A DNA stretch of 64,000 nucleotides. It comes from Paracoccaceae bacterium. Lineage in GTDB: Bacteria > Pseudomonadota > Alphaproteobacteria > Rhodobacterales > Rhodobacteraceae. Both the position numbers and the translations under genes were made by a program. The stretch spans positions 1 to 64,000 of the forward strand of contig NVUX02000090.1 in assembly GCA_002402045.2 (NCBI GenBank), in the 5' to 3' direction. How positions within the stretch are numbered: the stretch's first letter is position 1; the number at the start of each line of letters is the position of its first letter. Below are positions 1-10,999 of this stretch, piece by piece. The notes beneath the pieces are model-generated. The model had not been told where the DNA came from. It worked only from the letters and a program-made list of their open reading frames with translations, and did no database searches.

Positions 1-1456
<1,456 letters not shown>

Positions 1457-1460
<4 letters not shown>

Positions 1461-2644
1461 TCGCTTGGCGCGCCCGCCCGCAGCCATGAGCCCATGATAA
1501 CCCGCTCTTCTTCGGTCATATTGGTAATATTGCCCAGCGGCATGGTGTTTGAAAGCACCGCCTGCGCCACCATTTTGCTGGCATGCGCCCGAATTTGATT
1601 AAGGTTATCAAACTTTATGCCCGCGGGAGCCTCATCAAACATATCACTGCTGGGGTTGGCCGAATGGCAAGCTATGCAATGGTTATTCACGATCTCCATA
1701 GCGACCACCGGGTCAAAATCCACCTGTTTTTGATCAGGCCGCCACATGGAAAACACCACAAGCCCAACCGACATAACCGCCACCAGCGGCCACTGCCACT
1801 GCACCGCAAAACCATGCTCACCAGCCTCGTGCCGGTTATAAAATATCCGCACCGCTGCGCCGATCACCAGCACCATAGCCACCATCACCCAAGCATAGGG
1901 GTGGGAATAGGTCATCGGGTAGTGATTGGAAATCATCATCAGAATAACCGGCAGCGTCAGGTAGTTATTATGCGTCGAGCGCAGCTTTGCAATCACCCCA
2001 AACTCGGCTTTTGGCTCACGGCCCGCGATCAAATCAGCCACCAAAATTTTGGTATTCGGGATAATGATAAAAAACACATTGCCCGTCATCATCGTGGCAA
2101 TAATCGCCCCCGTATGCAGCCATGCCGCCCGCGCCGAAAACACCTGCTGAAAGCCCCAGCTTGCGGCGACAATCGCGATAAATAGCACCGCCATCACCAC
2201 AACCGGCCACTTCCGCAGGAAGGATTTGCACAGCCGGTCATAAAAAATCCACGACAATGCAAGCACTGCCATAGAGGCCGCAATCGCCTGCCCCTCATTC
2301 ATATCAAGCACATCACGGTCTATCAGGAGGCCCGTCGCGCTCCAATAATAGGTGGCAAACATCATGGTAAAGCCAGTGAGCCACGTCATGTAGCTCTCCC
2401 ACTTAAACCACTTCAGGGCCTCGGGCATTTCTGCGGGCGCGACCTGATATTTCACCACGTGGTAAAACCCGCCACCATGCACCGACCAGCTATCGCCCTT
2501 GGCCCCCTCTGGCAGGCCCGCACGTTTTTTCAAAGAGCTATCGAGCCACATAAAATAGAACGAGGAGCCGATCCATCCGATCGCTGAAATAATATGCGCC
2601 CAGCGCACAAAAAGGCTGATCCATTCCTGTAAAATGGTTTCCAT
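1457..2644 (-). CDS. puuD: membrane urate hydroxylase with C-terminal cytochrome c domain
   Basis: PuuD-type urate oxidase, about 395 residues, an inner-membrane protein with several transmembrane segments that oxidises urate to 5-hydroxyisourate and passes electrons to its own cytochrome c domain rather than to oxygen. The N-terminus METILQEWISLFVRWAHI begins the first membrane helix; the heme motif CIACH lies near residue 320 and a likely axial Met is in SNTMPLGN. The chosen start (2644) has an AAGGGACGG ribosome site; the longer upstream frame lacks family similarity and runs into the divergent uraD. First gene of a two-gene unit with the deaminase. Confidence 0.92.
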
Positions 2645-2724
2645 ACCCGTCCCTTTCGATTTTTCTTGTTTCGTATGAGCGTAACCTGCCAATATGGAAA
2701 GGAAAAGCAGAAAGTGAAACCGAT

Positions 2725-3210
2725 ATGATTCATAACAAACGCGCCTATGTAGACCGTTTCGGCGGAGTCTATGAGCACAGCCCATGGGTAGCCGAAAAAG
2801 CCTTTGATATGGGGCCGCCCGCGCCAGATGTGCTGCCAGCAACCATGCGCCAGATCGTCGAAGATGCCAGCCAAGACGCCAAGCTCACACTCCTTCGCGC
2901 CCACCCAGACCTTGCTGGAAAGCTTGCGAAAACTGGGGATTTAACCGATGAAAGCACGTCTGAGCAGGCCAGCGCGGGGCTTGATCAGTGCACTGACGAG
3001 GAATTCAAAGCCTTCACGGTGCTGAATGACCGCTATAAAACGCGCTTCGGTTTTCCGTATATATTGGCCGTCAGAGGCCGGCACCGCACTGAAATTTTGG
3101 AGAACTTCAAGGCGCGTGTAGATAACACACCTGAAGTTGAATTTCGGGAAGCGCTGGACCAAGTTCACCAAATTGCATCTTTGCGATTTGATGCGCTATT
3201 TTCCGATTAG
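2725..3210 (+). CDS. uraD: 2-oxo-4-hydroxy-4-carboxy-5-ureidoimidazoline (OHCU) decarboxylase
   Basis: UraD, 161 residues, catalyses the last step from urate to S-allantoin. Family marks are FGGVYEHSPWVAEKAF near the N-terminus, LRAHPDLAGKLA with the catalytic His (about residue 59), and FPYILAVRGRHRTEIL in the C-terminal half. It is transcribed divergently from puuD across an 80-base gap that must hold both promoters. No hydroxyisourate hydrolase gene is visible in this window, so the middle step is encoded elsewhere or to the left. Confidence 0.92.
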   Translation: MIHNKRAYVDRFGGVYEHSPWVAEKAFDMGPPAPDVLPATMRQIVEDASQDAKLTLLRAHPDLAGKLAKTGDLTDESTSEQASAGLDQCTDEEFKAFTVLNDRYKTRFGFPYILAVRGRHRTEILENFKARVDNTPEVEFREALDQVHQIASLRFDALFSD

Positions 3211-3291
3211 GCACCTGTGGTACTTAAGGGACCGCCCCGAGGGTGCCCTTGGTTTCGGTGAGCTAAAGCCCCCCTCAACCAAGGCATGAGA

Positions 3292-3310
3292 AGGGGGATG
3301 TTATCCCCCT
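3292..3310. repeat. perfect inverted repeat between uraD and upp
   Basis: AGGGGGAT, loop GTT, ATCCCCCT: eight-base arms between two convergent genes. There is no T-run on either side, so it is not a classical intrinsic terminator but could still stop or stabilise converging transcripts. It is followed directly by CGCTGCGCTCACC, related to the intergenic repeat noted elsewhere in the window. Confidence 0.6.
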
Positions 3311-3354
3311 CGCTGCGCTCACCCTCTAGGATATTTTGGCAATTTGGAAATTAA

Positions 3355-3984
3355 TTACTTGGTGCCAAACATACGGTCGCCGGCATCGCCGAGGCCCGGG
3401 AGAATGTAGCCGATATCACTGAGTTGGCGGTCAAGTGCGGCCGAGATAATCGGAACATCCGGATGGGCTTCTTTCATGCGGGCAACGCCTTCAGGGGAGG
3501 CCAGAAGGCACATAAAACGGATGTCTTTGGCGCCTGATTCTTTGAGCAGATCAATGGCAGCGACCGAGCTATTACCCGTGGCAAGCATTGGGTCGACCGC
3601 GATCACAACGCGCTCGCTCATTTCTTTTGGGACTTTGAAGTAATATTGTACGGGTTGCAGCGTTTTCTCATCACGGTAAAGGCCAACAAAGCCAACGCGC
3701 GCCGAGGGGATAAGCTCTAGAACACCATCCAGCAGCCCGTTTCCGGCCCGAAGAATAGAGATAAGTGCCAGTTTTTTTCCTTTCAAAACAGGCGCTTCCA
3801 TTTCTTCCATCGGGGTTTCTATGGTGGTGGTTGTCATAGGCAAATCACGTGTAACTTCATAGGCCAGCAAGTGGCTTATTTCACGTAGAAGCTGCCGAAA
3901 CACCGCTGTTGAGCAGCTTTTTTCGCGCATTTTGGTGAGTTTGTGCTGCACGAGGGGGTGATTGACAAGGGTAAAGTGGTTCAT
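3355..3984 (-). CDS. upp: uracil phosphoribosyltransferase
   Basis: Converts uracil and PRPP to UMP; 209 residues, the normal family length. The PRPP loop is [19 protein letters not shown] (about 125-143) and the C-terminus [18 protein letters not shown] is the conserved uracil-binding end. It starts 2 bases after the add stop codon and is the last gene of the cdd-deoA-deoB-add-upp run, so it captures uracil released by upstream steps. Confidence 0.97.
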   Translation of the reverse strand: MNHFTLVNHPLVQHKLTKMREKSCSTAVFRQLLREISHLLAYEVTRDLPMTTTTIETPMEEMEAPVLKGKKLALISILRAGNGLLDGVLELIPSARVGFVGLYRDEKTLQPVQYYFKVPKEMSERVVIAVDPMLATGNSSVAAIDLLKESGAKDIRFMCLLASPEGVARMKEAHPDVPIISAALDRQLSDIGYILPGLGDAGDRMFGTK

Positions 3985-3986
3985 TT

Positions 3987-4961
3987 TCAGGCTCCGTTAA
4001 ATTTGGCCATTAGTTTGCTCCGAGTCGCCTCGTCACAAAAAGCGGCCTTCATGGCTGCTTGGTTTATCGCGTCAAAATCATCCTGCGTCCAGCCCAGTTG
4101 CTCGGAAAGACCACGATACTCCGACGTCATATCCGTGTGGAAGTAAGGCGGGTCGTCGGTGGATACCGTGACCACAACGCCGGAATCCCGCAGCGCGGTG
4201 ATCGAATGCGCCTTTAGATCAGGGAAAACCCCAAGAGAAACATTGGAGCCGGGGCAAACCTCGAGTACCACACCCTCATCCACCAGCCGCTCAACCAGCG
4301 CGGAGTCTTCAATACTGCGCACGCCATGGCCAATGCGATCAACCTTCAGCGCATCCAGCGTTTCACGCACTGAATCAGGCCCCTCAACCTCGCCGGCATG
4401 GCTGGTGAGGCCTAGCCCCGCCTCGCGGGCCATATCAAAAGTATAGGCAAAATCAGCAGCTGCAAATTGGCTTTCGTCGCCGCCCATGCCAAAACCTGTC
4501 AGCAACCCACCCGCCGTTTCGGCGCTTACCATCGCGGTGATTTTCGCCTGCTCTGGCCCCATGTGGCGCACACAGGTGGAGATAAACCGCACCTCAACAG
4601 AGCTGGCATCTGCCGCCTCGGTCATCGCCTCAAGATATTCTTTCCAGGCAATCAAATCTCCGCCACCGCAGAAATCTGGTGCCAAAAAGTGCTCGGTGTA
4701 AACCACGCCGTGGCGGGCTTGCTCGTCCAGCACTGCCGTCATCAGCCGTGCAAAATCCTCAGGGGATTTCAGCACTTCGCAAGCGCGCTCATAGGTCGCC
4801 AGAAACTCAACAAATGTTGTCCAGACATAAGCGCCGTTTTCATCAAAAACGCCGTCCATATTCACGTTCTTTTCCTGCGCCAAGCGCCGGATGAATTCTG
4901 GTGGGGCCGCGCCCTCTAGGTGTAAATGCAGTTCTGTTTTTGCAATTTCGCTAAAATTCAT
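3987..4961 (-). CDS. add: adenosine deaminase
   Basis: Zinc enzyme converting adenosine or deoxyadenosine to inosine forms; 324 residues. Visible motifs: [13 protein letters not shown] (metal HxH at residues 12-14), [12 protein letters not shown] (about 190), [12 protein letters not shown] (about 210) and [12 protein letters not shown] (about 268) with the catalytic Asp pair. The ATG overlaps the deoB stop by four bases, so the two are co-translated. Some relatives deaminate adenine instead; the context of nucleoside salvage favours adenosine. Confidence 0.9.
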   Translation of the reverse strand: MNFSEIAKTELHLHLEGAAPPEFIRRLAQEKNVNMDGVFDENGAYVWTTFVEFLATYERACEVLKSPEDFARLMTAVLDEQARHGVVYTEHFLAPDFCGGGDLIAWKEYLEAMTEAADASSVEVRFISTCVRHMGPEQAKITAMVSAETAGGLLTGFGMGGDESQFAAADFAYTFDMAREAGLGLTSHAGEVEGPDSVRETLDALKVDRIGHGVRSIEDSALVERLVDEGVVLEVCPGSNVSLGVFPDLKAHSITALRDSGVVVTVSTDDPPYFHTDMTSEYRGLSEQLGWTQDDFDAINQAAMKAAFCDEATRSKLMAKFNGA

Positions 4962-6154
4962 AAAAAGCTCTTTCCGTGTGTGCCAGGGGCCAGCCCCAAG
5001 TGTTTTGCTATGGTTTCGCCGACATCAGCAAAGCCAACCTGCCCTAGGTTGCCCTCTCGGCCCGTGCCCGCGATTAGCACCGCAACCCGCTCACGGGTAT
5101 GCTCGGTGCCGGGCCATGTCGGGTCATTACCGTGGTCAGCCGAAATCATCAACAGGTCTCCCTCGCGCAGCCCTGCTAAAATTTCAGGCAGGCGCACATC
5201 AAAGGCCTCAAGGTGGCGCGCATAGCCAGCTACGTCTCGCCGATGGCCGTAAAGGCTGTCAAATTCCACGTAATTCGCAAACACAAGATCGCCGTCGCGC
5301 GCGGTGTCCATCAGGGCAACCGTATGATCTACCAGCGCCATATCGTCTTTACCCTTGAAGATCTCCGAAATCCCCTGATGCGCAAAAATGTCGCCGATTT
5401 TACCGACGGCCAAAGTGCGGCCACCCGCAGCCACAACCCGATCACAAATCGTTGGCTCAGGCGGGGCAATCGCATAATCACGCCGGTTTGGCGTACGCTT
5501 AAAGCTGCCGGGTTGGCCGAGGAAAGGCCGCGCAATCACACGGCCAATCATCATGGGGTGGAATATATCAGCCGCGATTTCGCAAATTTCAAGCAACCGT
5601 GCCAAGCCAAAGCTCTCTTCATGCGCTGCAATCTGAAACACACTATCTGCCGAAGTATAGCAAATAGGCTTGCCGCTTTTCATATGCTCTTCGCCCAGCT
5701 CATCCAAAATAGCGGTGCCAGAGGCATGCTTATCCCCAAGCACACCGGGCAAGCCCGCACGCTCGATAAATTCGGCCAGCTTATCTGGCGGAAAGCTCGG
5801 CTGGGTATCGGGGAAATAATGCCAGTCAAATGGCACGGGCACGCCGGAAAGCTCCCAATGGCCGGTGGGGGTATCTTTGCCTTTTGAAACCTCGTTGGCC
5901 ACGGCAAAAAAGCCCGCATCACCCTTAAGCCCTGCAGGCACCTCGCCGCAAGCCTCCTTGGCGGCCGCGCCAAAACCGAGCGCATCAAGGTTCGGAATGT
6001 TTAGCGGCCCCGCGCGGCCTACATCGGCCCGCCCAGCGGCACATTCAGCCGCGATATGGCCCAAGGTGTTCGCGCCTTCATCGCCAAAAGCAGCAGCATC
6101 CCGCGCGCCACCAATGCCCACAGAATCCATGATTAGAAAAAATGCCCGTGCCAT
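4958..6154 (-). CDS. deoB: phosphopentomutase
   Basis: Interconverts (deoxy)ribose 1-phosphate and 5-phosphate, feeding pentoses from nucleoside phosphorolysis into central metabolism. 398 residues, alkaline-phosphatase superfamily: metal ligands in [14 protein letters not shown] at the N-terminus and in [19 protein letters not shown] near residue 335. One-base overlap with deoA (TAATG) and four-base overlap with add indicate one transcript. Confidence 0.96.
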   Translation of the reverse strand: MARAFFLIMDSVGIGGARDAAAFGDEGANTLGHIAAECAAGRADVGRAGPLNIPNLDALGFGAAAKEACGEVPAGLKGDAGFFAVANEVSKGKDTPTGHWELSGVPVPFDWHYFPDTQPSFPPDKLAEFIERAGLPGVLGDKHASGTAILDELGEEHMKSGKPICYTSADSVFQIAAHEESFGLARLLEICEIAADIFHPMMIGRVIARPFLGQPGSFKRTPNRRDYAIAPPEPTICDRVVAAGGRTLAVGKIGDIFAHQGISEIFKGKDDMALVDHTVALMDTARDGDLVFANYVEFDSLYGHRRDVAGYARHLEAFDVRLPEILAGLREGDLLMISADHGNDPTWPGTEHTRERVAVLIAGTGREGNLGQVGFADVGETIAKHLGLAPGTHGKSFL

Positions 6155-7464
6155 TAGCTTATCCTTTCAATGATCAGCGGTGTCTCTTCCGGCACCGCTT
6201 CACCAATTTCGTAGGCTGCCAGTACACGGCTTTTGGCCTCTTCCAGCGCTGCCTCATCGCGGGCATGCACCCGCGCTATCGGCTGCTCAGCATCCACATA
6301 TTGGCCAATGCCCATCAGCCAATCAAGCCCCACGGCATAGTCGATCGGGTCACTCGATTTGGTGCGCCCGCCGCCCAAAGCCACCACGGCCATACCGACG
6401 CCCTTGGTCTCAATCGCCTGCACAAAACCGGCATTTGGCGCGTAAATCTCGGTGATCAGCGGCGCCTTCTCTAGGTATCCCTCGGCCTTTTCCACAAAGT
6501 TCGCAGGCCCGCCCAACGCCGAAACCATTTGCCCGAATCGCTCAGCCGCCTTGCCAGATTGCAAAGCGTCCAGCATCATATCTGCACCCGTTTCAGGGCT
6601 GTCCGCCAGCCCTGCATTGGCCAAAAGCTCAGCCCCGAGCGCCACGGTCACATCCCACAAGCGATTATCAATCTCCTTGCCGGTCAAAAAATCCACCGCG
6701 TTTTGCATCTCCAGCGCATTGCCCGCAGCGCGTGCCAAAGGCTCGTTCATATCGGTGATCAGCGCACTGGTGCGGCACCCCGCGTCATTGGCCACGCGCA
6801 CAAGGCTCTCGGCCAGCTCCCGCGCCCGTGGCAGGCTATCCATAAACGCCCCCGAGCCGCATTTTACGTCCAGTACCAAGCCCTCCAGCCCCGCCGCCAG
6901 CTTTTTCGAAAGAATAGACGCGGTAATCAGATCAACCGATTCCACCGTCGCCGTCACATCCCGAATGCCATAAAGCCGCTTGTCAGCTGGGGCAACATCG
7001 CCGGTTTGGCCAATAATCGCACAGCCCACCTCGCGCGTAACGCGCTTCAGCATCTCAATATTAGGCTGGGTTTCATAGCCCGGAATAGCGTCAAATTTGT
7101 CCAACGTGCCACCTGTATGGCCCAGCCCGCGCCCCGAGATCATCGGCACATAAGCCCCGCAAACGGCCAGCGCCGGCGCGAGCATAAGCGACACATTATC
7201 GCCCACACCGCCGGTTGAGTGCTTGTCCAAAACAGGCCCCGGCAAATCCCACTTAAGCACATCGCCGCTATCACGCATGGCTTCCGTCAAGTTCACACGC
7301 TCGCTTAGCTCCATTTTCTGGAAATACACCGCCATGGCAAAGGCCGCGGCCTGCTCACCACTAACAGCGCCACTGGTAATTCCACCAATAAAAAAATCAA
7401 TCTGTTCGCGGCTCAGCGCCTTCCCGTCGCGCTTGGCGGCAATCACCTCCTGCGGTAGCATCAT
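6154..7464 (-). CDS. deoA: thymidine phosphorylase
   Basis: Phosphorolyses thymidine and deoxyuridine to base plus deoxyribose 1-phosphate. 436 residues; phosphate-binding [14 protein letters not shown] near residue 80 is the family signature, with [11 protein letters not shown] further on. The first of two adjacent ATG codons overlaps the cdd stop (ATGA). Supplies substrate to DeoB and uracil to Upp in the same operon. Confidence 0.96.
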   Translation of the reverse strand: MMLPQEVIAAKRDGKALSREQIDFFIGGITSGAVSGEQAAAFAMAVYFQKMELSERVNLTEAMRDSGDVLKWDLPGPVLDKHSTGGVGDNVSLMLAPALAVCGAYVPMISGRGLGHTGGTLDKFDAIPGYETQPNIEMLKRVTREVGCAIIGQTGDVAPADKRLYGIRDVTATVESVDLITASILSKKLAAGLEGLVLDVKCGSGAFMDSLPRARELAESLVRVANDAGCRTSALITDMNEPLARAAGNALEMQNAVDFLTGKEIDNRLWDVTVALGAELLANAGLADSPETGADMMLDALQSGKAAERFGQMVSALGGPANFVEKAEGYLEKAPLITEIYAPNAGFVQAIETKGVGMAVVALGGGRTKSSDPIDYAVGLDWLMGIGQYVDAEQPIARVHARDEAALEEAKSRVLAAYEIGEAVPEETPLIIERIS

Positions 7465-7856
7465 TTTGCCCCCTTTAGGTGCGCTGGCGTAAACGAACCG
7501 GGTAGCAGCTCACCCAGCGTGACCTCGCCAATCACGCCCAAGGGGCTAGCCAAAATAATCACGGTTTCCGGCGTCCCGAATTCAGAAATCTTCTGCCGAC
7601 ACCCACCGCATGGCGTAATTGGCACATCACTCTCGGCCATCACCAAAATCTCTACAATGTCGCCCTGCCCTGCCGCCACCATTGCAGCAATCGCCCCAGC
7701 TTCAGCGCAAGTGCCTTCGGGGTAAGCCACATTCTCCACATTGCAGCCTGCAAAAACCGCCCCCGAAGCCGTGCGCAAAGCCGCGCCGACTTTAAATTCC
7801 GAATAAGGAGCATGGGCATTTTCGCGCACCCGCTTTGCTGCATCAAGTAAGGACAT
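7461..7856 (-). CDS. cdd: cytidine deaminase
   Basis: Homotetrameric-type zinc cytidine deaminase, 131 residues from the chosen ATG at 7856 (MSLLDAAKRVRENAHAPYS). Zinc and catalytic motifs are CNVENVAYPEGTCAE (about 43-57) and PCGGCRQKISEFG (about 83). An upstream in-frame start at 7889 would add eleven residues with no family counterpart. First gene of the salvage operon; the 153-base gap to the response-regulator gene should hold its promoter, though I see no convincing -35/-10 pair. Confidence 0.94.
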   Translation of the reverse strand: MSLLDAAKRVRENAHAPYSEFKVGAALRTASGAVFAGCNVENVAYPEGTCAEAGAIAAMVAAGQGDIVEILVMAESDVPITPCGGCRQKISEFGTPETVIILASPLGVIGEVTLGELLPGSFTPAHLKGAK

Positions 7857-8009
7857 ATGGTCACCCGTTGGCTGTAAAAAATTGATCATACAGTCAATTT
7901 CAAAACAGTTGCAACCCCGCGCACCTCCAGCTCACCCTCTTCATGGCTCCCTGAAAAGGCGCAAGAATTGGAGTGCTGCACAAGCGAAATCCCGCAACAC
8001 AAACCCGCC

Positions 8010-9404
8010 TCACCGCGCCGCTTTGCGCCAGCTTTCCCGCTTTCGGTAAAGCGTAGATGGCGAAACATCCAGCATCCGCGCGGCTTCCGGCACCGAACCA
8101 TTACATTCCGAAATCGTCGCCTCAACGAATGCGCGCTCAAACTGCGCCAACGTCAGGCCAACAAAATGCCCAACATCACAATCGTCGCCATTATATGCAT
8201 CAGGCGCGGCTATAGGCATGCTTGCTGCCAGCCCATCAGTGCGCCCGACAATCTCGGCGGGCAGCATTTCTGGCAGCACCGTTATCCCATTATTCAGCAC
8301 CACGACATTGCGCAAAACATTGAGCAACTGCCGCACATTTCCCGGCCACCCAAATTGCATAAAAATCCGCCGCACCTCTGGAGAAATTCGCTCAAAATCG
8401 CGCCCTTCTTCCTTGGCAAACCGCTTTAACACAGCATCAGCTATCAGGTTTATGTCCTCACCGCGCGCGCGCAGCGGCGGCATATGCATAGGCACCACGT
8501 GCAATCGATAATAGAGATCTTCCCTAAATCGCCCCGCCTTCACCTCTTCAAGCGGGTCGCGATTGGTGGCACATAATATCCGTGCATCGACCAATTTTGC
8601 GGCCACAGCGCCCACCGGCTGGATTTTTGAAGTCTCTAAAAACCGCAGAAGCTTGGTTTGCAGCCTTAAATCCATTTCGCAAATTTCATCTAAAAACAGC
8701 GTGCCGCCCGAAGCCACTTCCGCCGCGCCGATTTTATTGGCGATGGCGCCTGTAAACGACCCTTTTAAGTGCCCAAATACCTCTGATTCCAACAAATCGG
8801 CCGGGATAGCCCCGCAGTTTAGCGGCACAAACGGCTTCTTGGCCCGCGCAGAAACGGCATGAATGGCCTTCGCCGCCACCTCTTTGCCGGTGCCGCTTTC
8901 ACCCGTAATAAACACTGTCGCCGAGCTGCGGCCAATGTTGCCGATCATCCGGTAAATCTGTTGCATCGCTTCGGACGTTCCCAGAAATCCGTGAAACTCC
9001 GTCTTTGGCTCCAATGGTTCCAAGGCCGGGCGGCTCGGGGCAACCGCCTGCATATGCATGGCATTTTCCACCGCGCCCAGCAGTTTTTTCTCGTCAAAAG
9101 GCTTGACCAGAAAATCAAAAGCACCTTCGCGCATGGCCTCAATCGCACGATTAATCGAGCCATTGGCCGTGATCACAATCACCTTGGCTCCGCCCTTCAG
9201 AATGTCGCCCATTAGCTCCATTCCGTCACCATCCGGCAAGCTAAGGTCCAGCAATATCACACTAAATTTCTGCCGCCCCATCTCTTCGCGCGCTTGAGAA
9301 ATAGTGTCACATGACACCACCGAATGCCCGGCCTTTTCCAAGACTGAACGATAGACCATCGCCAATGACGAGGTGTCTTCTACAAGCAGCAGCGGCAGTT
9401 TCAT
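8010..9404 (-). CDS. sigma-54-dependent response regulator (REC-AAA+-Fis HTH)
   Basis: About 464 residues with NtrC/LuxO-like layout. REC domain at 1-115 with acidic pocket VEDT and phospho-acceptor D53 in VILLDLSLPDG; AAA+ domain at about 135-365 with Walker A GESGTGKE, sigma-54 loop GSFTGA (instead of the usual GAFTGA), Walker B GGTLFLDEICEMD and Arg finger region FREDLYYRL; Fis-type helix-turn-helix at the end (SVPEAARMLDVSPSTLYRK). It lies 12 bases after the hybrid kinase gene and is its likely partner. The ATG at 9404 follows a weak ribosome site; a TTG at 9416 directly abuts the upstream stop and is possible. Targets are unknown. Confidence 0.9.
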   Translation of the reverse strand: MKLPLLLVEDTSSLAMVYRSVLEKAGHSVVSCDTISQAREEMGRQKFSVILLDLSLPDGDGMELMGDILKGGAKVIVITANGSINRAIEAMREGAFDFLVKPFDEKKLLGAVENAMHMQAVAPSRPALEPLEPKTEFHGFLGTSEAMQQIYRMIGNIGRSSATVFITGESGTGKEVAAKAIHAVSARAKKPFVPLNCGAIPADLLESEVFGHLKGSFTGAIANKIGAAEVASGGTLFLDEICEMDLRLQTKLLRFLETSKIQPVGAVAAKLVDARILCATNRDPLEEVKAGRFREDLYYRLHVVPMHMPPLRARGEDINLIADAVLKRFAKEEGRDFERISPEVRRIFMQFGWPGNVRQLLNVLRNVVVLNNGITVLPEMLPAEIVGRTDGLAASMPIAAPDAYNGDDCDVGHFVGLTLAQFERAFVEATISECNGSVPEAARMLDVSPSTLYRKRESWRKAAR

Positions 9405-9416
9405 ATTATAGCCCAA

Positions 9417-10913
9417 TTAGCTTCCGAGTTCTGTAGCAACAAAGCAAAGCACATCGGTTATGCCCTGCTCACAACGGGTCGCTTCGGGCACTATACGCGC
9501 CCAATCTCCGGTTTTCGCCGTGGCATTTAGCGCCTCGGCAATGTGTTGCAATTTTACGGCGCCAAAAGCCCCTGCAACCGAAATCAAAATATGGGTGCTC
9601 GATCGAATCGGCACGGTATCCTTGTTTTTCACCCCTTCGTGCACCCCAGTGCGCACATCCATAAGGTCGCTTTGTACCTTGCTGAGCAATTCGCGCATAG
9701 AGTCTGCGCCAATAATCTCTTTCAAACCGTTATATACATCCATCTGGATGTCCGCATCGGGGTTGCTATCAACAGGCGCATCCAAATCTGGCGTTTCCGC
9801 GCCGCCTGTCACAATCAGTATCGCATTACCAAAGGCCGCAATATCCGTCAAAGGTTTGGCAATAATACCATCCGCCCCCGCCGCCATAATCCGGTCTCGA
9901 TGCTCAGGCAAAACATAGGCTGTCAACGCCAAAAGCGTGGTTTTGGCCTTTTCATCCCCGCGTGCGCGCATTTCGCGCATCACTTCCAGCCCCGACTTTC
10001 GCGGCATTTCGATATCTATGAGGCCAAGGTTGAAATCTCCGGTTTCAAACGCGGCCATCGCGTCCACGCCATCTGCCGCCGTCTGCACGCTGGCCCCCAT
10101 TTTCTTAAGCATCTGGGTGGCTACAAGTTGGTTGGTCGGGTTATCCTCCGCCAACAATATGTTTAAATGCGTCAGGTCCGGCAGTCCCGGTTTTACCTTA
10201 ACAACTGGCCTTTCAGCCGCAATTAATAGGTCTTCCGGGAAGATAACAGACACGCGCGCGCCGCCCGTTGGCCGGTTTTCCGCCGCAATATCTCCGCCCG
10301 CCTTGCTAACCAATTCCCGCGCAATATAAAGCCCAAGGCCGGAGCCTTGCACGCCGCCCCCTTCGGGCCGCCCATGCAATAAAAACAACTTTTTCTGCGC
10401 GTCGTCACTAAAGCCGGGCCCATCATCAACCATTTCACAAAGCAGAGCACCCGTCTTTGTACGCGCCAGCCTAAATTCCACCGCCCCACTATCACTAAAC
10501 TTCAGGGCATTGCCGATGATATTGTTAAAAATACGCAGAAAATCAATTTTTGGCAGGCGGAGCGCGCCAGGAAGATTCCCCTTCCGCACCACCGAAAATG
10601 TTATCCCCTTTTTTGCGGCCTCGGGCGCCCATTGCGCCGTCAGTTGCGTCAGCAAAGGTTCAATATCGCTCACCGGCACCGTGTCCGGCCGCTCAGACAT
10701 GGTCTCCAGCAATTCATTAATATAGAGCGCTGCGGAACTAATTTGCTTCAAAAACACCGTATCTGCACGGTTCAGCCCTGCGTTTTCCAACGCTTGGCTT
10801 GCATGCACGATTTGGCTCAGCGCCGACAGCATATCATGCGAAAGCAATACGCTGGCGATCTCGTCTTGAGCGTTGCTCACAGGGCTAAGTATTTGGGGCT
10901 CGGTTTGGGTCAA
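9417..10913 (-). CDS. soluble hybrid histidine kinase with REC and HPt domains
   Basis: 498 residues, no membrane segment. Short N-terminus, then a dimerisation helix with His26 (LLSHDMLSALSQI), an intact ATPase domain (N box NIIGNALKFS at 131-140, G1 DDGPGF at 163-168, G2 QGSGLGLYIARE at 189-200), a receiver at 250-365 (AEDNPTN; phospho-acceptor D300 in LIDIEMP), and a C-terminal HPt with candidate His441 (RSSTHILISVAGAFGA). This is a complete His-Asp-His relay that could pass phosphate to the regulator encoded next. The H box lacks the usual Pro (SHELRTP), so it is a divergent class. No sensor domain is visible, which suggests input from the membrane kinase encoded upstream. Confidence 0.88.
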   Translation of the reverse strand: MTQTEPQILSPVSNAQDEIASVLLSHDMLSALSQIVHASQALENAGLNRADTVFLKQISSAALYINELLETMSERPDTVPVSDIEPLLTQLTAQWAPEAAKKGITFSVVRKGNLPGALRLPKIDFLRIFNNIIGNALKFSDSGAVEFRLARTKTGALLCEMVDDGPGFSDDAQKKLFLLHGRPEGGGVQGSGLGLYIARELVSKAGGDIAAENRPTGGARVSVIFPEDLLIAAERPVVKVKPGLPDLTHLNILLAEDNPTNQLVATQMLKKMGASVQTAADGVDAMAAFETGDFNLGLIDIEMPRKSGLEVMREMRARGDEKAKTTLLALTAYVLPEHRDRIMAAGADGIIAKPLTDIAAFGNAILIVTGGAETPDLDAPVDSNPDADIQMDVYNGLKEIIGADSMRELLSKVQSDLMDVRTGVHEGVKNKDTVPIRSSTHILISVAGAFGAVKLQHIAEALNATAKTGDWARIVPEATRCEQGITDVLCFVATELGS

Positions 10914-10999
10914 TTCATGCCTCGTTGATTCGGCCTTCAGGCCAATACCTGCTTACGGTTGCAGTGTGGCATAAATAGGGCAAAAACCTTACCTAAGTC

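Noticed and set aside
3308-3323. Possible fifth copy of the intergenic repeat (CCTCGCTGCGCTCACC)
   Set aside because: Matches only the core; kept as a relative, not a full copy.
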